In this document: positions 1 to 10,471 of the stretch, piece after piece
Position numbering within the stretch: the stretch's first letter is position 1
Layout: the number at the start of each line of letters is the position of its first letter
NCBI GenBank assembly: GCA_027924585.1
Contig: BSBM01000643.1
Span: forward strand, 19,827,001 to 19,891,000
Direction: 5' to 3'
Source of the DNA: Larix kaempferi
Lineage: Eukaryota > Streptophyta > Pinopsida > Pinales > Pinaceae
Length of the DNA stretch: 64,000 bases
The notes under the pieces: model-generated
What the model was told of the DNA's origin: nothing
The model's database searches: none
The model's input: only the letters and a program-made list of their open reading frames with translations
Translations under genes and position numbers: made by a program

Positions 1-1307
1 TTTTTGCTTTTACAGTCACCCTTCACTTTTGAAAAAAATGGCACCTTAGCCTTGTTCATTTAAAGAGAGTTATCAGAATTGAATCAATCCTTGAAATTTG
101 GGTGGACTTAATTGCCAAATCTATGGCGTCCTTTTCTGTGCTTTGGTATGTAACTCGTTTGCTTCATCATCTAAATTTCAGGTGACATTAGTGGATTCTA
201 ATTGTGGGGCACAATTTCAAAGTAGGCTTATTTGGAAAGTCCTTTCCAAATCAATATTCTTTTTATTGGATTGATGATTTTGGACCTGATTAATAATTGT
301 CATTCCGCCACATTTCATGTTTGTTACTCCCTTCTTTAGTACCAATTTTAAACCCCTTCATTAACCTGAGTGATTCTGCAATATTAATTGGCCATGTTCC
401 AAGATTTCCACTGTGTTGTTATATTGTGTGTTGGGAAATATTTCTGTACACGAGGGTAATGCTAATAAAATAAAATGGGAAAAGTTTGATGTCTGATCTC
501 TAAAGGCGATAAAAGAGGGAAAAGTTTGATGTCTGACCTCTAAAGGCAATAAATCAGCATAGATCCATCTTAACCCATATCTTTTATGTACTGAGAGGAC
601 ATCTCTCTTGGTGCTTAATAGATCCATGGTTAAGATGGATCTATGTTAGTATGCCCTATCTAAGTGAAAAATGTGGGCATTTGGAACCCAGTTAAAGGAG
701 TGCATTCGATGACTTTCTTTAGTCTTACCTCTGATCCAGTCTTGTATTCTTCACCTTTTTAGTCACTTTATCTTGTTTAGTGATGAACATCTAATTTTTG
801 GCAATTGTATTTGATTTGGTCATCATAGATTTTATTTTGACCAGAGAATATAGTGGTGCATGAAAATACTAGACTTTCATGAGAACAAACTCTCTGTGCA
901 AACCTATTGTTAAAGGAGGTTCCAAGTGAAGAAATTGTTTCTTAACCATCGGAAATCGGAAAATATGCTCCATAATATGTCAATAAATTATTCCACAGAT
1001 CTCTTAATCTTTGTTATGGAAGAAAGAGATGGTTGAGGTTTTCTTTTCACTATTGCACATATGGCAGCTTGAGCGGTCTTGGTTCATAAGTTTTTTCATC
1101 CACGAGAGACTCTTTGAGCTAGCAACTAAAAACCATATTGCTTACAAAAGACAACTAAAAGTTTTTCACATGCATAGGCATCTTGACTGGAGTCAATATT
1201 GGCTAGTTTGTTGCAACCTTGTTTGATAGCGGATGTTTCCAATTTTCTTATGGAGCCCCAAATTATGTAGCAATCTTCATTTTCATTTAGTGGTTTGAAA
1301 TGATGAA
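1..1307. other. Unassigned AT-rich flank with short repeats
   Basis: No gene is recognised. Two direct copies of a 40-bp unit lie at about 477-556 (each begins GGGAAAAGTTTGATGTCTGA). They are followed by a perfect 18-bp inverted repeat, 558-575 against 628-645, separated by 52 bp. Weaker complementarity extends on the inner side of each arm, so the stretch 548-651 is foldback-like. Closely similar sequence appears inside the insertion at 15578-15925, so this is a dispersed repeat rather than unique DNA. Open frames here are short and resemble no family I know. Confidence 0.55.
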
Positions 1308-1312
1308 CTTTG

Positions 1313-1867
1313 TGTTAAATTTCATACATTCATAGCATAGAAACATAAATGCATAACCAAGATCACTAGAAGAAAGACAAAGCACAAAACAGTGACAGAA
1401 TTTATCCTAGGAAACCCAAATGGGAGAAAACCCAACAACCTTCGCAGAGAGATGATAATTTTGAGATTAGAGTACAAAATAAGAAAAGAGAGAATGTGAA
1501 AGTATCTTTCACAAGTAGATGCCCCAAATAAGCTTCCTCCTTCAAGTGATGCGAAATCAACGTCCTCCAAGTGATGCGCACTTGCTAAGTGAGTGAATGA
1601 GATAATGAGGTGCAATAGCGTCCTATTTATACAAGTGCAAACCTGGAAAATTCCCTCACTAGGCCAACTTTACCTGGGGGCAATAAATAATTTAAATTTA
1701 ATATTTTTATTTGTTTCTTTTGCACCCCAAGGCTTACATTGATTCTTTCATGTGTTTACATAATTGATTACATAAAATTCTTCTCCCTTGGGAGGTATAA
1801 ACAAGTACAATGATGGTACAATAAAATATAATCAATAATATCTTCCGAAGTTGTACAAAATCCAACA
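1313..1867 (-). repeat. 3' LTR of the 1313-9878 Copia element
   Basis: 555-bp LTR starting TGTTAAATTTC and ending AATCCAACA on the plus strand. It pairs with 9320-9878. On the minus strand it carries a TATAAATA box (1624-1631). The purine-rich tract needed to prime plus-strand DNA synthesis lies just outside it at 1868-1883 (minus strand). Confidence 0.95.
1624..1631 (-). promoter_or_regulatory. TATA box of Copia LTR
   Basis: The minus strand reads TATAAATA followed by GGA, the expected core promoter of an LTR. The same box is at 9635-9642 in the 5' LTR, which is the copy that would drive transcription of the element. Confidence 0.7.
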
Positions 1868-2098
1868 CTCCCTCTCAACGAGGAAGGTATTCTTCGGTTT
1901 TCATCTGCATCACGATCATCTGGGTTTCATCTTGTACATCCATTCTGTCTCCATCATCTCTATGCATACTGAAGGTTGTCCACATAGTCTCTGTGTATCA
2001 TCATCATCAGTTCTTCGGTGAGTCCAGGAGAATCACTCAATCCTGGATATATGAGATTATCAGTTGTACCATCTCTGCTATACAATTTGCTACCTGTC

Positions 2099-2525
2099 TA
2101 TCTCATCTGCCAATGGGGTCCTCCCATACCTGGCTGAGATCTCAGCTGAGCAAAAGGGCACGACCATCTATCGACTGTCTGACTCTTTTGCCTATGGGAT
2201 TTCTCCCATATCTGGCTGAGTACCTGGACTGTAGAGGCACTTGTGCAACCACACAGCCGACTGCTGACTGTCCTACTCATCTGCCTATGGGATTTCTCCC
2301 ATATATGGCTGAGTAACCGGACTGTAGAGGCACCAGTGTGAATTCGACCAACTGCTGACTGTCCTACTCATCTGCCTATGGGATTTCTCCCATATCTCGC
2401 TGAGTAACTGCACTGCAGAAGGTACTTGGGTGAGCTTGACCAATTGCTAACTGCCGTACTCATCTACCTATGGGATTTCTCCCATATCTGGCTGAGTAAT
2501 TGGACTGCAGAGGCACCTGGGAAAA
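2099..2525 (-). repeat. Five tandem ~90-bp units with internal hairpin
   Basis: Units begin near 2099, 2189, 2278, 2368 and 2459. Each contains TGGGATTTCTCCCA (or a variant), a 5-bp stem with a 4-base loop, followed by a CTGGCTGAG segment. The array lies between the end of the pol remnant and the LTR, that is, in the 3' untranslated part of the minus-strand Copia element. The first unit is the most diverged. Confidence 0.85.
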
Positions 2526-2544
2526 GCAGGGCAAGCATTTCAAT

Positions 2545-3936
2545 GTCATCTTTCTCTCTCAAGGAGGGATACGTTCTCTTCGACGCCAAGTCTTATGTGA
2601 AAGTATTCGAACTTCACCCTGGGAAGAGCCTTGGTGAGAACATCTGCAGTCTTGTCGTCTGTCGGCACGTATTGTAACTCGACCGCACTTTTCTACACCA
2701 TATCACGAATGAAGTGATATCGAATCTCGATATGCTTCGACCTGTCGTGAAATACAAGATTCACTGACATCTGCACACAGCTCTGGTTATCACAGTGAAT
2801 CACAGTCAGCTATGGAATCTGGCCGAACAATCCTGCCAGAAGTTTACGAAGCCAAACTGCTTCTTGAGTTGCTGTGCTACCAGCCATGTACTCGGCCTCT
2901 GCAGTACTGAGTGCTACCGAGTTATGCTTCCTACTGCACCAGGAAATAATTGCAGAACCCAAATTGAAGCAACATCTAGAAGTACTCTTCCGATCTGCAA
3001 CACATCCGACCCAATCTGAGTCTGTAAACCCCTGCAATATCAGGTCACCATTTGAAGCATACTTCAATCCAAATCCCACAGTGCCACGTAAGTATCTGAG
3101 CACATGTTTTGCAGCAACCCAATGAATCTGCCTCGGTTCGCACATGAACTGATCGAGGGTATTCACAACAAAACATATATCTAGTCTGGCGTTGGTCAGG
3201 TACATCATTGACCCAATCAACTGGCGATAAATGGTGGGATTAAACAAATCAGAATCTGAAGTAGAATCTCTCAATTTCTTCCAATTTGCATCCATCGGAG
3301 TAGCCATGGACTTGCAGTTCAACATTCCGAATCTCTTCAATATATCAATGGTGTATTTTTCTTGTCCTAGGAAAATCTCTTTCTGCCTTTGCCATACTTC
3401 TAATCCCAAGAAGTAATGCATCAATCCAAGATCTTTCATTTCAAATTCAGAGGCGAGATTCTTCTTACACCATACAATGAGTTTCTCATTTCCGGTGAGA
3501 AACAAGTCATCAACATATAATACCAAAATCAGTGGCTCATCATCTACAACCTTGTAGTAAAGGTTGGGGTCTGCATCACTCTTGGAAAATCCCAAGCTCA
3601 CTAGGAATCCGTCTATTCGTCCATACCAAGCACGGGGTGCTTGCTTGAGTCCATACAATGCCTTTTTCAGTCTGCATATATGAGACTCCTTTACTTGGAC
3701 AATAAACCCATCTAGTTGTTCGATGTAAACTTTTTCCTCAATAACACCATTGAGAAAGGCTGTCTTCACATCCATTTGATGCAACTTCCATCCCATAGCT
3801 GAAGCAATCGCGATAATGGATCTGATAGAAGTATATCGAGCCACAGGAGCAAGTGTATCATCATAATCGACTCCCTCTTTCTGAGAGAATCTTCTGGCAA
3901 CAAATCTGGCCTTGTATTTCCCATATGCTCCATGCT
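2545..3936 (-). pseudogene. Copia pol fragment: reverse transcriptase and RNase H
   Basis: The minus strand translates into the C-terminal half of a Copia polyprotein, which copies element RNA into DNA. The open part 2810-3844 shows the RT landmarks in order: QMDVKTAFLNG, LKKALYGLKQAPRAWY, LYVDDLFLTG (catalytic YVDD), then RNase H with GFTDSDWVG and LSTAEAEYMA. Similarity continues upstream of 3844 in the same frame (KYKARFVAR block) to a stop near 3936. It continues downstream past stops near 2810 and 2700 through a CDNQS block and a PTDDKTAD block, the usual Copia RNase H end. The RT active site is intact, but the stops make this a pseudogene. Confidence 0.95.
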
Positions 3937-4136
3937 AAGTCTGTTGTGCCCATCTAGGTCTTTTTCGACCTACTGTAACATTTTTGGGGATATCAACTGG
4001 ATCAATGGAATCAATAGGTTCATCCTTTTCTGGTAACTCCCTCTTGAACTAGAGGGGGAGATGATCTCATCTCCTTTGGTTCTAGCATTTCATCATCGAT
4101 CTCCATGTCTGATCCTTTGCCTTTTCTGACAGCTAT

Positions 4137-4397
4137 TTATTCTTCAAAGGTCACATCCCTACCGACTTCAATATGTCTGGACCCTGGGATGTAGATTATG
4201 TAAGTCTTTGAAGACTCATTGTATCCCACACCGGTTCCCTTCTTGCTTGAAGGTTCCAACTTGGGCACATGTATAAAGACTGGACAGCCAAATATCTGAA
4301 GGTGGCTTACTTTTGGTTTCACTTCTGTGAAAGCTTTCTCCGAGGTCATCCTTCTAGGCCGAGAGTCATATTCCAGGAAGCTCTTGTTGAACATCAA
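4137..4397 (-). pseudogene. Copia integrase C-terminal fragment
   Basis: 86 residues match the end of a Copia integrase: a KPKVSHLQIFGCPVFIHVPK segment, then GVGYNESSKTYIIY and a VTFEE end. In active elements this domain helps insert the DNA copy into the chromosome. The catalytic D-D-E core that should lie upstream (higher coordinates) is not found. The next recognisable protein is the gag knuckle at about 5040, far too close for protease and integrase core to fit. Confidence 0.88.
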
Positions 4398-4439
4398 CGG
4401 GATTCATATGTCCATCGGAACAAGTCTTCTCTTGTAGGT

Positions 4440-4870
4440 CAAATCACATGGTCTTTTTCCTTACAAGTCAAATCCCAACTGATGATCAGTGACATTTTAT
4501 AATCAAATGAAAAGACAAATAATTTACACATGCATCTTAGCTAATACTTTATTATAACAATCATGAACATGTCTCTCAAACACTTCTGGAAAGTATCTAG
4601 ATGTATGTTATCTCCACTAGAACATGCCGTCAAGAGTGTGCACTACCCTAAGCATGTAGGAGGGAGATATCATCTAGAATAACTTCATGAGATGTTGTGT
4701 AGCTCATATGCATAATATATCAGGGTAAATTATATCAACTGCTCAACACATTAGATCTGAATATAATAGTTATAAAAACATATAAGACAAAAACCAGATC
4801 TATGTAAGCAAGAAAACAAAATACTTATCTCTTATTGGTTTGGTGTGTGGGCTTCCACTGCCTTCTTGTG
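4440..4870. other. Unexplained segment replacing protease/integrase core
   Basis: This stretch lies where protease and the integrase core should be but gives no Copia-like translation in any frame. It is AT-rich, and no clear duplication marks an insertion. It could be filler DNA from a deletion, a captured fragment or an unrecognised insertion. Nothing more can be supported. Confidence 0.4.
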
Positions 4871-4909
4871 GGGACCATAAGAGATCTAAGTTCTTGCTTT
4901 CTGGATCTT

Positions 4910-5047
4910 TCAGAAGAGGAACACCGAATGATTATCATCCCTTTGCTTCTTGCAATGATAATTCTCTTCTACATCAACAGTTGAAGCTTCTTGCTTCCTT
5001 TTACTTGAACTTTGACAGCTATTTGCGTAGTGTCCATATTTTTTGCA
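4910..5047 (-). pseudogene. Copia gag C-terminal part with half of the CCHC knuckle
   Basis: The minus strand encodes the second half of a gag zinc knuckle (CKKYGHYANSC) followed by a lysine-rich tail (SSKRKQE). The first cysteine and its neighbours lie at 8225-8236 on the far side of the nested element. The 5048-8219 insertion thus split the CX2CX4HX4C nucleic-acid-binding motif that packages element RNA. Further downstream the frame runs into stops. Confidence 0.88.
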
Positions 5048-5847
5048 CGTTAGGATATTCCTATACTCCATCCTAGTCCCACCAGTGTTTTGATCATTTA
5101 CATTTTTAGTCATCATGCATCATTTAGGGTTTGCATGCATTCCAGTCATCAGTCCAGCACCTAGCCCTCAGTTAGCCAGCCCCCGAGAGCTTCTCTCAGA
5201 TTAGTTTTAGCCCTCCTAGAGCTTAGTGCGCCCTTCCTCCTTGATTTAAGGAAGCCACTCATCCTTTCTCACCTACCAGTCCAGTTTACTTTAGTTATCC
5301 ACCACTCTTTCCTTGATTTGAGGCCAGACTGACTCCTCACTGCTGTTATCACTCCGATTGATCTCCGATGAGACATGACTACCTGTTTTGACTCCAGTTA
5401 GCTCCTCATGCGCTCTCCACTGAGCCTCCTTCATTCAGTTAGTGTCTCCATGTGCCAGTTACATTCAGTTACACCTACCACACTCAGTTAGACTCATTTT
5501 GACTGATGGTTGACAATTACTTGTGCATTGATGACTCCACCGATGATGAGATAGACTACTAGTTGTGCTCTAATGACACTCCAGTGACATTGATCACTCC
5601 ATGAAGGCTAATTCGAATTGCCACCTTAGGCATTCGAATCCTCATGCATTGTACTATTTATTTGTCCATATTGTGATTAATTAACTAGTGTGTATGAAGT
5701 ATTTTTGCTTCTATCCGAGTTCTACTGTATTATTATTCTGTTGCTCATTATACTGCATTGACCACTCTTCTTCTATTTTCCTGCTTAATCATAATTACTC
5801 TTGTGAGGTATACATCATCTCTTAGATTTGCTGTGAGGATTTTCACA
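5048..5847 (+). repeat. 5' LTR of TR-GAG-like element
   Basis: 800-bp LTR. It starts CGTTAGGATATTCC where the partner LTR has TGTTAGGATATTCC, so the first base of the conserved TG has mutated. It ends TTTTCACA. It is closely similar to 7407-8219 and, in reverse, to 27817-28635. Confidence 0.94.
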
Positions 5848-5860
5848 TGGTATCAGGGCA
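5848..5860 (+). other. Primer binding site (initiator Met tRNA)
   Basis: TGGTATCAGGGCA begins at the base after the LTR. The first nine bases match the plant tRNA-iMet primer site used by most Copia-type elements. One later position differs from the common TGGTATCAGAGC. Confidence 0.85.
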
Positions 5861-6011
5861 TGTTGAGAGTATTGTTTATCTCCATTCCTGAGATTTTTTT
5901 GCAGGTTATTACCAAGATTTCGAGTGCAGCAGTTGCAACAGTTTCTGCATTTTTGCAGCAGTAGCAGTTGCATATATTCTCTATCGTTTTTGCAGGTCTT
6001 CTACCGCTTCG

Positions 6012-6428
6012 ATGTATTCATCAGGAATTACTCCTCTTTCTCCATTCAACTATGATGAATGGAAACCACCAATGATAGCACATTTGAAAAGACATGGTCT
6101 CTTTGATTATTGTTTTGAAAGAGAGTTTGAATCCTTTGAAGAAGAGTATGATTGGTTAAGTGAAAGTGAACAAGCTTGTGCAGTCATGAGTTATGCTATG
6201 TCTCTATGCATGTTATATGACCTCCCTAATATTTCATCTCCAAAAAAGATATGGGCCTACCTGGATGAAAGATTTGGCAGACAGAATGAAGGGATTGGTC
6301 CAAACCCTTTCGAGAACAAGCCCAGTGATGCATTCACTCCCCTTAATGGTCTCTCAGATCATGAACCAGTACCATCTCATATTGAAGTTGTCCACAAAGA
6401 ACTTGCAGATTCTACACTCATGCTCTAA
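6012..6428 (+). CDS. Gag-like protein of TR-GAG element
   Basis: 138 residues starting at the first ATG after the leader. The N-terminal pattern (SPFNYDEWKPPMIAHLKRHGL, then an acidic stretch and a SPKKIWAYLDERFG block) has the layout of the Copia gag (UBN2/DUF4219-type) domain: a tryptophan-bearing start, then a region about substrate-like helices and a W..L...FG motif. Such proteins form the particle that packages element RNA. No CCHC knuckle follows. The frame ends at 6428, and the next ORF begins 15 bp later in another frame, so the two could be one frame-shifted gene or two ORFs. Confidence 0.72.
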   Translation: MYSSGITPLSPFNYDEWKPPMIAHLKRHGLFDYCFEREFESFEEEYDWLSESEQACAVMSYAMSLCMLYDLPNISSPKKIWAYLDERFGRQNEGIGPNPFENKPSDAFTPLNGLSDHEPVPSHIEVVHKELADSTLML

Positions 6429-6443
6429 AATTCTTTTCTTTCT

Positions 6444-7220
6444 GTGCCAACTCACACTTTATATATTGCAAAAGGTCCTAAATCCTCTCTTGCACCAGAG
6501 TCTGTTGGTTTGCATCATGATCACATGATTATTTTGGAAGAAAAATCAGCTATTGGAGGTAATGCATTTGCTCTCCTCAAGCAATCACCTCTTATTTACT
6601 ACTATATGATCATTATTCCATGCTTTCAGAAGGTTATTGAAGAATATGGCCATTGCCACCCGCTTGGGATAAATTCTCATGCATCCACTGGTTTTGATCT
6701 CACCTCTTATGGTTCAAAGGAGATCTCAAGAAACCATTGCCATTCGCTTGAGATTATCTCTCATGCATTTACTGGTTTTGATCTCACCTCTTATGGTTCA
6801 AAGGAGATCTCAAGAAACCATGATTCAAGTCTTGGATCTAATTTGGATCCTAAGCAAACACTACTTGAGATAATTTATCATGCATATGATGGTTTTGATC
6901 TCACCTCTGCTGGTTTAAAGGAGATCTCAAGAAACTATTCATCAAGTCTTAAATCTGATTTGGATTTCAAACAATCATTATTATTTGATGGTTCTTTTTG
7001 GCATTATCTCACCCATGATGGTTCGAAGGAGAAGACAAAAGACTATCTGCGTATTCATGTTTTTGATCCTACCTCAACTTATTCGAATCACAGGTTCAAG
7101 GATCATCCTCATACTTTTGGATTTGCTCTCATCGCATTCGATTTGAAGAGCAAGTACAAGCACATGCTTTTTGAGCATGATCCACTTCTTCCCAAGAAGA
7201 AGATACCTCCAGACATATGA
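6444..7220 (+). CDS. Unknown protein with 28-residue tandem repeats (TR-GAG element)
   Basis: 258 residues with no family I recognise. Its centre holds three repeats of a unit containing TGFDLTSYGSKEISRN. At DNA level they start at 6651, 6735 and 6819, spacing 84 bp, and the third unit is longer (about 117 bp). A fourth, weaker copy (THDGSKEKTKDY) follows. The C-terminus is basic and proline-containing (LLPKKKIPPDI). The position downstream of gag, inside an element without pol, suggests either a gag extension or an accessory protein. Only the ORF and its repeats are seen, and any function is unknown. Confidence 0.6.
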   Translation: MPTHTLYIAKGPKSSLAPESVGLHHDHMIILEEKSAIGGNAFALLKQSPLIYYYMIIIPCFQKVIEEYGHCHPLGINSHASTGFDLTSYGSKEISRNHCHSLEIISHAFTGFDLTSYGSKEISRNHDSSLGSNLDPKQTLLEIIYHAYDGFDLTSAGLKEISRNYSSSLKSDLDFKQSLLFDGSFWHYLTHDGSKEKTKDYLRIHVFDPTSTYSNHRFKDHPHTFGFALIAFDLKSKYKHMLFEHDPLLPKKKIPPDI

Positions 7221-7406
7221 CCAAGTATCACACCTGCTTGAGTTTGGAGCATTTATTTTTTGTGTGTGCCTTACAGTCTGTTTTGAGGGGAGCGTATTTT
7301 TTCCATGAAATTTTCCCCACTTCCTTGGTTTATTGACTGCTATTATTCATTGTATTGGGTGACCTTTGGTCTTAATTACCAGGGCCCAGGATGGATTAAG
7401 GGGGGG

Positions 7407-8219
7407 TGTTAGGATATTCCTATACTCCATCCTAATCCCACCAGTATTTTGATCATTTATATTTTCAGTCATGCATGCATCATTTAGGGTTTGCATGCAT
7501 TTGCATGCATTCCAGTCATCAGTCCATCACCCAGCCCTCAGTTAGCGAGATCCCGAGAGCTTCTCTCAGATCAGTTTTAGCCCTCCTAGAGCTTAGTGCG
7601 CCCTTCCTCCTTGATTTAAGGAAGCCACTCGTCCTTTCTCACCTACCAGTCCAGTTTACTTCAGTTATCCACCAGTGTTTCCTTGATTTGAGGCCAGACT
7701 GACTCCTCACTGCTGTTATCACTCTGATTGACCTCCGATGAGACATGACTACCTTTTCTGACTCCAGTTAGCTCCTCATGCGCCCTCCACTGAGCCTCCT
7801 TCATTCAGTTAGTGTCTCCATGTGCCAGTTACATTCAGTTACACCTACCACACTCAGTTAGACTCAGTTTGACTGATGGTTGACAGTTACTTGTGCATTG
7901 ATGACTCCACCGATGATGAGATAGACTACTAGTTGTGCTCCGATGACACTCCAGTGATCCTTTGATTACTCCATGAAGGCTAATTCGAATTGTCACCTTA
8001 GGCATTCGAATCCTCATGCATTGTACTATTTATTTGTCCATATTGTGATTAATTAACTAGTGTGTGTGAAGTATTTTTGCTTCTATCCGAGTTCTACTAT
8101 ATTATTATTCGGTTGCTCATTATACTGCATTGACCACTCTTCTTCTATTTTCCTGCTTAATCATAATTACTCTTGTGAGGTATACATCATCTCTTAGATC
8201 TGCTATGAGGATTTTCACA
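7407..8219 (+). repeat. 3' LTR of TR-GAG-like element
   Basis: 813-bp LTR, TGTTAGGATATTCC to TTTTCACA. It is preceded by a purine tract (GGATTAAGGGGGGG, ending 7406) and followed by the duplication TTGCA. It differs from the 5' LTR mostly by point changes and a short extra TGCATGCAT-type repeat near 7500. Confidence 0.95.
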
Positions 8220-8224
8220 TTGCA

Positions 8225-8939
8225 CCTATAGCATTGAATTTGAGATATGTCCTTCTCCGATCTTGGTGCTTGTGTTTATGGAACTTCCTACCTTTTTCCT
8301 TACCCTTCGTGGCATGAGAAACAAAAGCTTGGTTCTCCTCAGGTTGAGTGCCATGGCCATGGAGTCTTTGACGTGCTGCAATCTTGGTCTCTTCCTGAGT
8401 GCAATCTGCCCAAAGCTTATCAAACTTTGGTGGTTTGGATCTACCACTTATGCTTTGGATAAAGGACTCCCATGATGGTGGAAGATCATTTAGAGTGTGA
8501 AGGACAAGCTCTTTATCATTAATAGAATTTCCATTGGTGCTATAAGCTTGTCTCTGAGTTTTGTGATCATTATAAAGTATGAGGCAATGGATTCTGACTT
8601 TTCTATCTTCATATTTGAGAGCTAGTTTCTCAAAGTCATGGATACATTTAGGTTAGTGTGTTCAAACAACTTCATAATGGTCTTGAACATTTTCCTATCA
8701 TTCTTTTTTCCTGAGATTTGAGGAACCAAATGGTCTCTCACTTAATCCATAAGAATCCTTCTTGCTTTAGCGTCATTCTTCTTCCATCAGCATTTATCCT
8801 CTTCAGCTTTTGGTTCAGGGACCTTCTCATTTACATATAACAAGAGATCATTTTCTTCTAGGAGTAGAATAACCCTAGACTTCCAGGAGATAAAGTTTGA
8901 GCCCCCTTCCAAACGATCTTCAACCTTCATCCCAATCAT
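8225..8939 (-). pseudogene. Copia gag N-terminal part (outer element)
   Basis: The minus strand from ATG at 8937-8939 translates as a Copia gag: a GGSNFISWKSRV start block, then, after frame changes, a DHLVPQIS block, a KMFKTIMKLFEHTNLN block and a basic tail. It ends at the first cysteines of the CCHC knuckle, where the nested element begins. Several stops (for example near 8780 and 8610) and frameshifts show it is dead. The rest of the protein is at 4910-5047. Confidence 0.82.
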
Positions 8940-9307
8940 CTTGATTGCAGATTTGGTTCAGAAACCCTAGTAGGAGCTAGGTCAAAAATGAAAGTTAATA
9001 ATTTGAAAAATTGAACCCATAGATAAATTCGCCTTGCCAAGGAGAGTTGAATAGAGGGTGGGCTAGTCCAAATCTGTGGAGAGAAATGAGTTAAAACTGA
9101 AACCCTAATTTCGCTGCAACGACAGAGTTAGGTCAAAAATTGAAAGCTCTCGGAATTGAATTCTGTCTTCACCAATAGATTCGCCTTGCCAAAAACAAAA
9201 TTCCCATGGTTCTTTTTCTTCAAAATGATGGGTGAAGACTTCACAAGATGAAACCCTAATTCCGGCACGGTTCCGACAATGCTTCGGCAATGGCTTCTTC
9301 TAGAACA

Positions 9308-9319
9308 GCTCTAATACCA
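9308..9319 (-). other. Primer binding site of outer Copia
   Basis: The minus strand reads TGGTATTAGAGC immediately inside the 5' LTR, complementary to the 3' end of plant initiator methionine tRNA with one mismatch. Confidence 0.9.
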
Positions 9320-9878
9320 TGTTAAATTTCATACATTCATAGCATAAAAACATAAATGCATAACCAAGATCACTAGAAGAAAGACAAAGCACAAAACAAT
9401 GACACAGAGTTTATCCTGGGAAACCCAAATGGGAGAAAACCCAACAACCTTCGCAGAGAGATGATAATTCTGAGATCAGAGTACAAAATAAGAAAAGAGA
9501 AAGAATGTGAAAGTTTCTTTCACAAGTAGATGCCCCAAATAAGCTTCCTCCTTCAAGTGATGCAAAATCAACCTCCTCTAAGTGATGCAAACTTGCTAAG
9601 TGAGTGATTGAGATAATGAGGTGCACTAGCCTCCTATTTATACAAGTGCAAACCTGGAAAATTCCCTAAGTAGGCCGACTTCACCTAGGGGCAATAAATA
9701 ATTTAAATTTAATATTTTTATTTGTTTCTTTTGCACCCCAAGGCTTGCATTGATTCTTTCATGTGTTTACATAATTGATTACATAAAGTTTTTCTCCCTT
9801 AGGAGGTATAAACAAGTACAATGATGGTACAATAAAATATAATGAATAATATCTTCCGAAGTTGTACAAAATCCAACA
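9320..9878 (-). repeat. 5' LTR of the 1313-9878 Copia element
   Basis: 559-bp LTR pairing with 1313-1867, carrying a minus-strand TATAAATA box at 9635-9642. The target duplication CTTTG follows at 9879-9883. Confidence 0.95.
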
Positions 9879-10471
9879 CTTTGAACACAAAAATATCAAA
9901 CTTTGTTAAAATTTCCTGCGTCACTTTTAATAAGTTGTATTAGTTTCTTGTCGGTAGTCGTGAATGAAAACCAATGCACTTAATCATCTTATGGCAAGTT
10001 CAATTATTCAATGATAAAGACCAATTAAGGATTTTTAAAGCTTGTCTTATAATGCATTGTAATGGAACACCTTGTTTATCACTAGGAAATTGCCCAAGCC
10101 TGACCTGCAATTGAGATCATGGAAGGTTTGACCCAATTGCTAAGTTATGTTAATATTTCTGCACACAACAATTCAGGGATATTTGTTGGGTACTTTTTTT
10201 TTGTAAATAAGATAGAAGCTTTACTAATAATTCAGAAAAACAGAAATACAATGTTCCAAGATACAAAACAAAACCATCCTCCCATGAGGAGACACCAAAC
10301 TGTAAAACATGCCTTGAAGCCCCAAACTATCCACAGTATTTAACGAGACTATCTATGTAGTTCTTCAGCTGCCTAAGCCTATCAATTTCCTTGATATCAT
10401 TTGTGTTACAACTTACAAAATTAACAAAAAAGCCAGCAATGGTGAATGGTATATTGCTTAAAGGAACCCAG

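Larger units (their letters stand above)
5048..8219 (+). mobile_element. TR-GAG-like non-autonomous LTR retrotransposon
   Basis: 3,172-bp element nested in the minus-strand Copia. LTRs are 5048-5847 and 7407-8219, with target duplication TTGCA at 5043-5047 and 8220-8224. The primer site TGGTATCAGGG starts at 5848, directly after the LTR, and a G-rich purine tract ends at 7406. The interior is only about 1.56 kb and holds a gag-like ORF and a second ORF with internal repeats. There is no protease, integrase or RT. This architecture fits the published terminal-repeat-with-GAG-domain class, which depends on enzymes from other elements. Another LTR of the family stands alone at 27817-28635. Confidence 0.92.
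1313..9878 (-). mobile_element. Ty1/Copia LTR retrotransposon, decayed, hosting a nested element
   Basis: The two LTRs are 1313-1867 and 9320-9878, both TG...CA bounded and about 95% alike by eye. The 5-bp target duplication CTTTG sits at 1308-1312 and 9879-9883. Read on the minus strand, the order is LTR, primer site at 9308-9319 (TGGTATTAGAGC, pairing with initiator Met tRNA), gag, integrase remnant, RT-RNase H, a purine tract at 1868-1883, and the second LTR. That order is diagnostic of Copia. Multiple stops and missing protease and integrase-core sequence make it inactive. A second LTR element occupies 5048-8219. Excluding that, the element is about 5.4 kb. Confidence 0.96.

Noticed and set aside
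361-627. 88-residue minus-strand ORF
   Set aside because: It overlaps the 40-bp duplication and the inverted repeat at 548-651. It has no family signature and the frame is explained by repeats.
4440-4870. Captured host exon inside the outer Copia
   Set aside because: AAGTATTTT and CAG-T signals at the edges are too weak, and no recognisable protein results.
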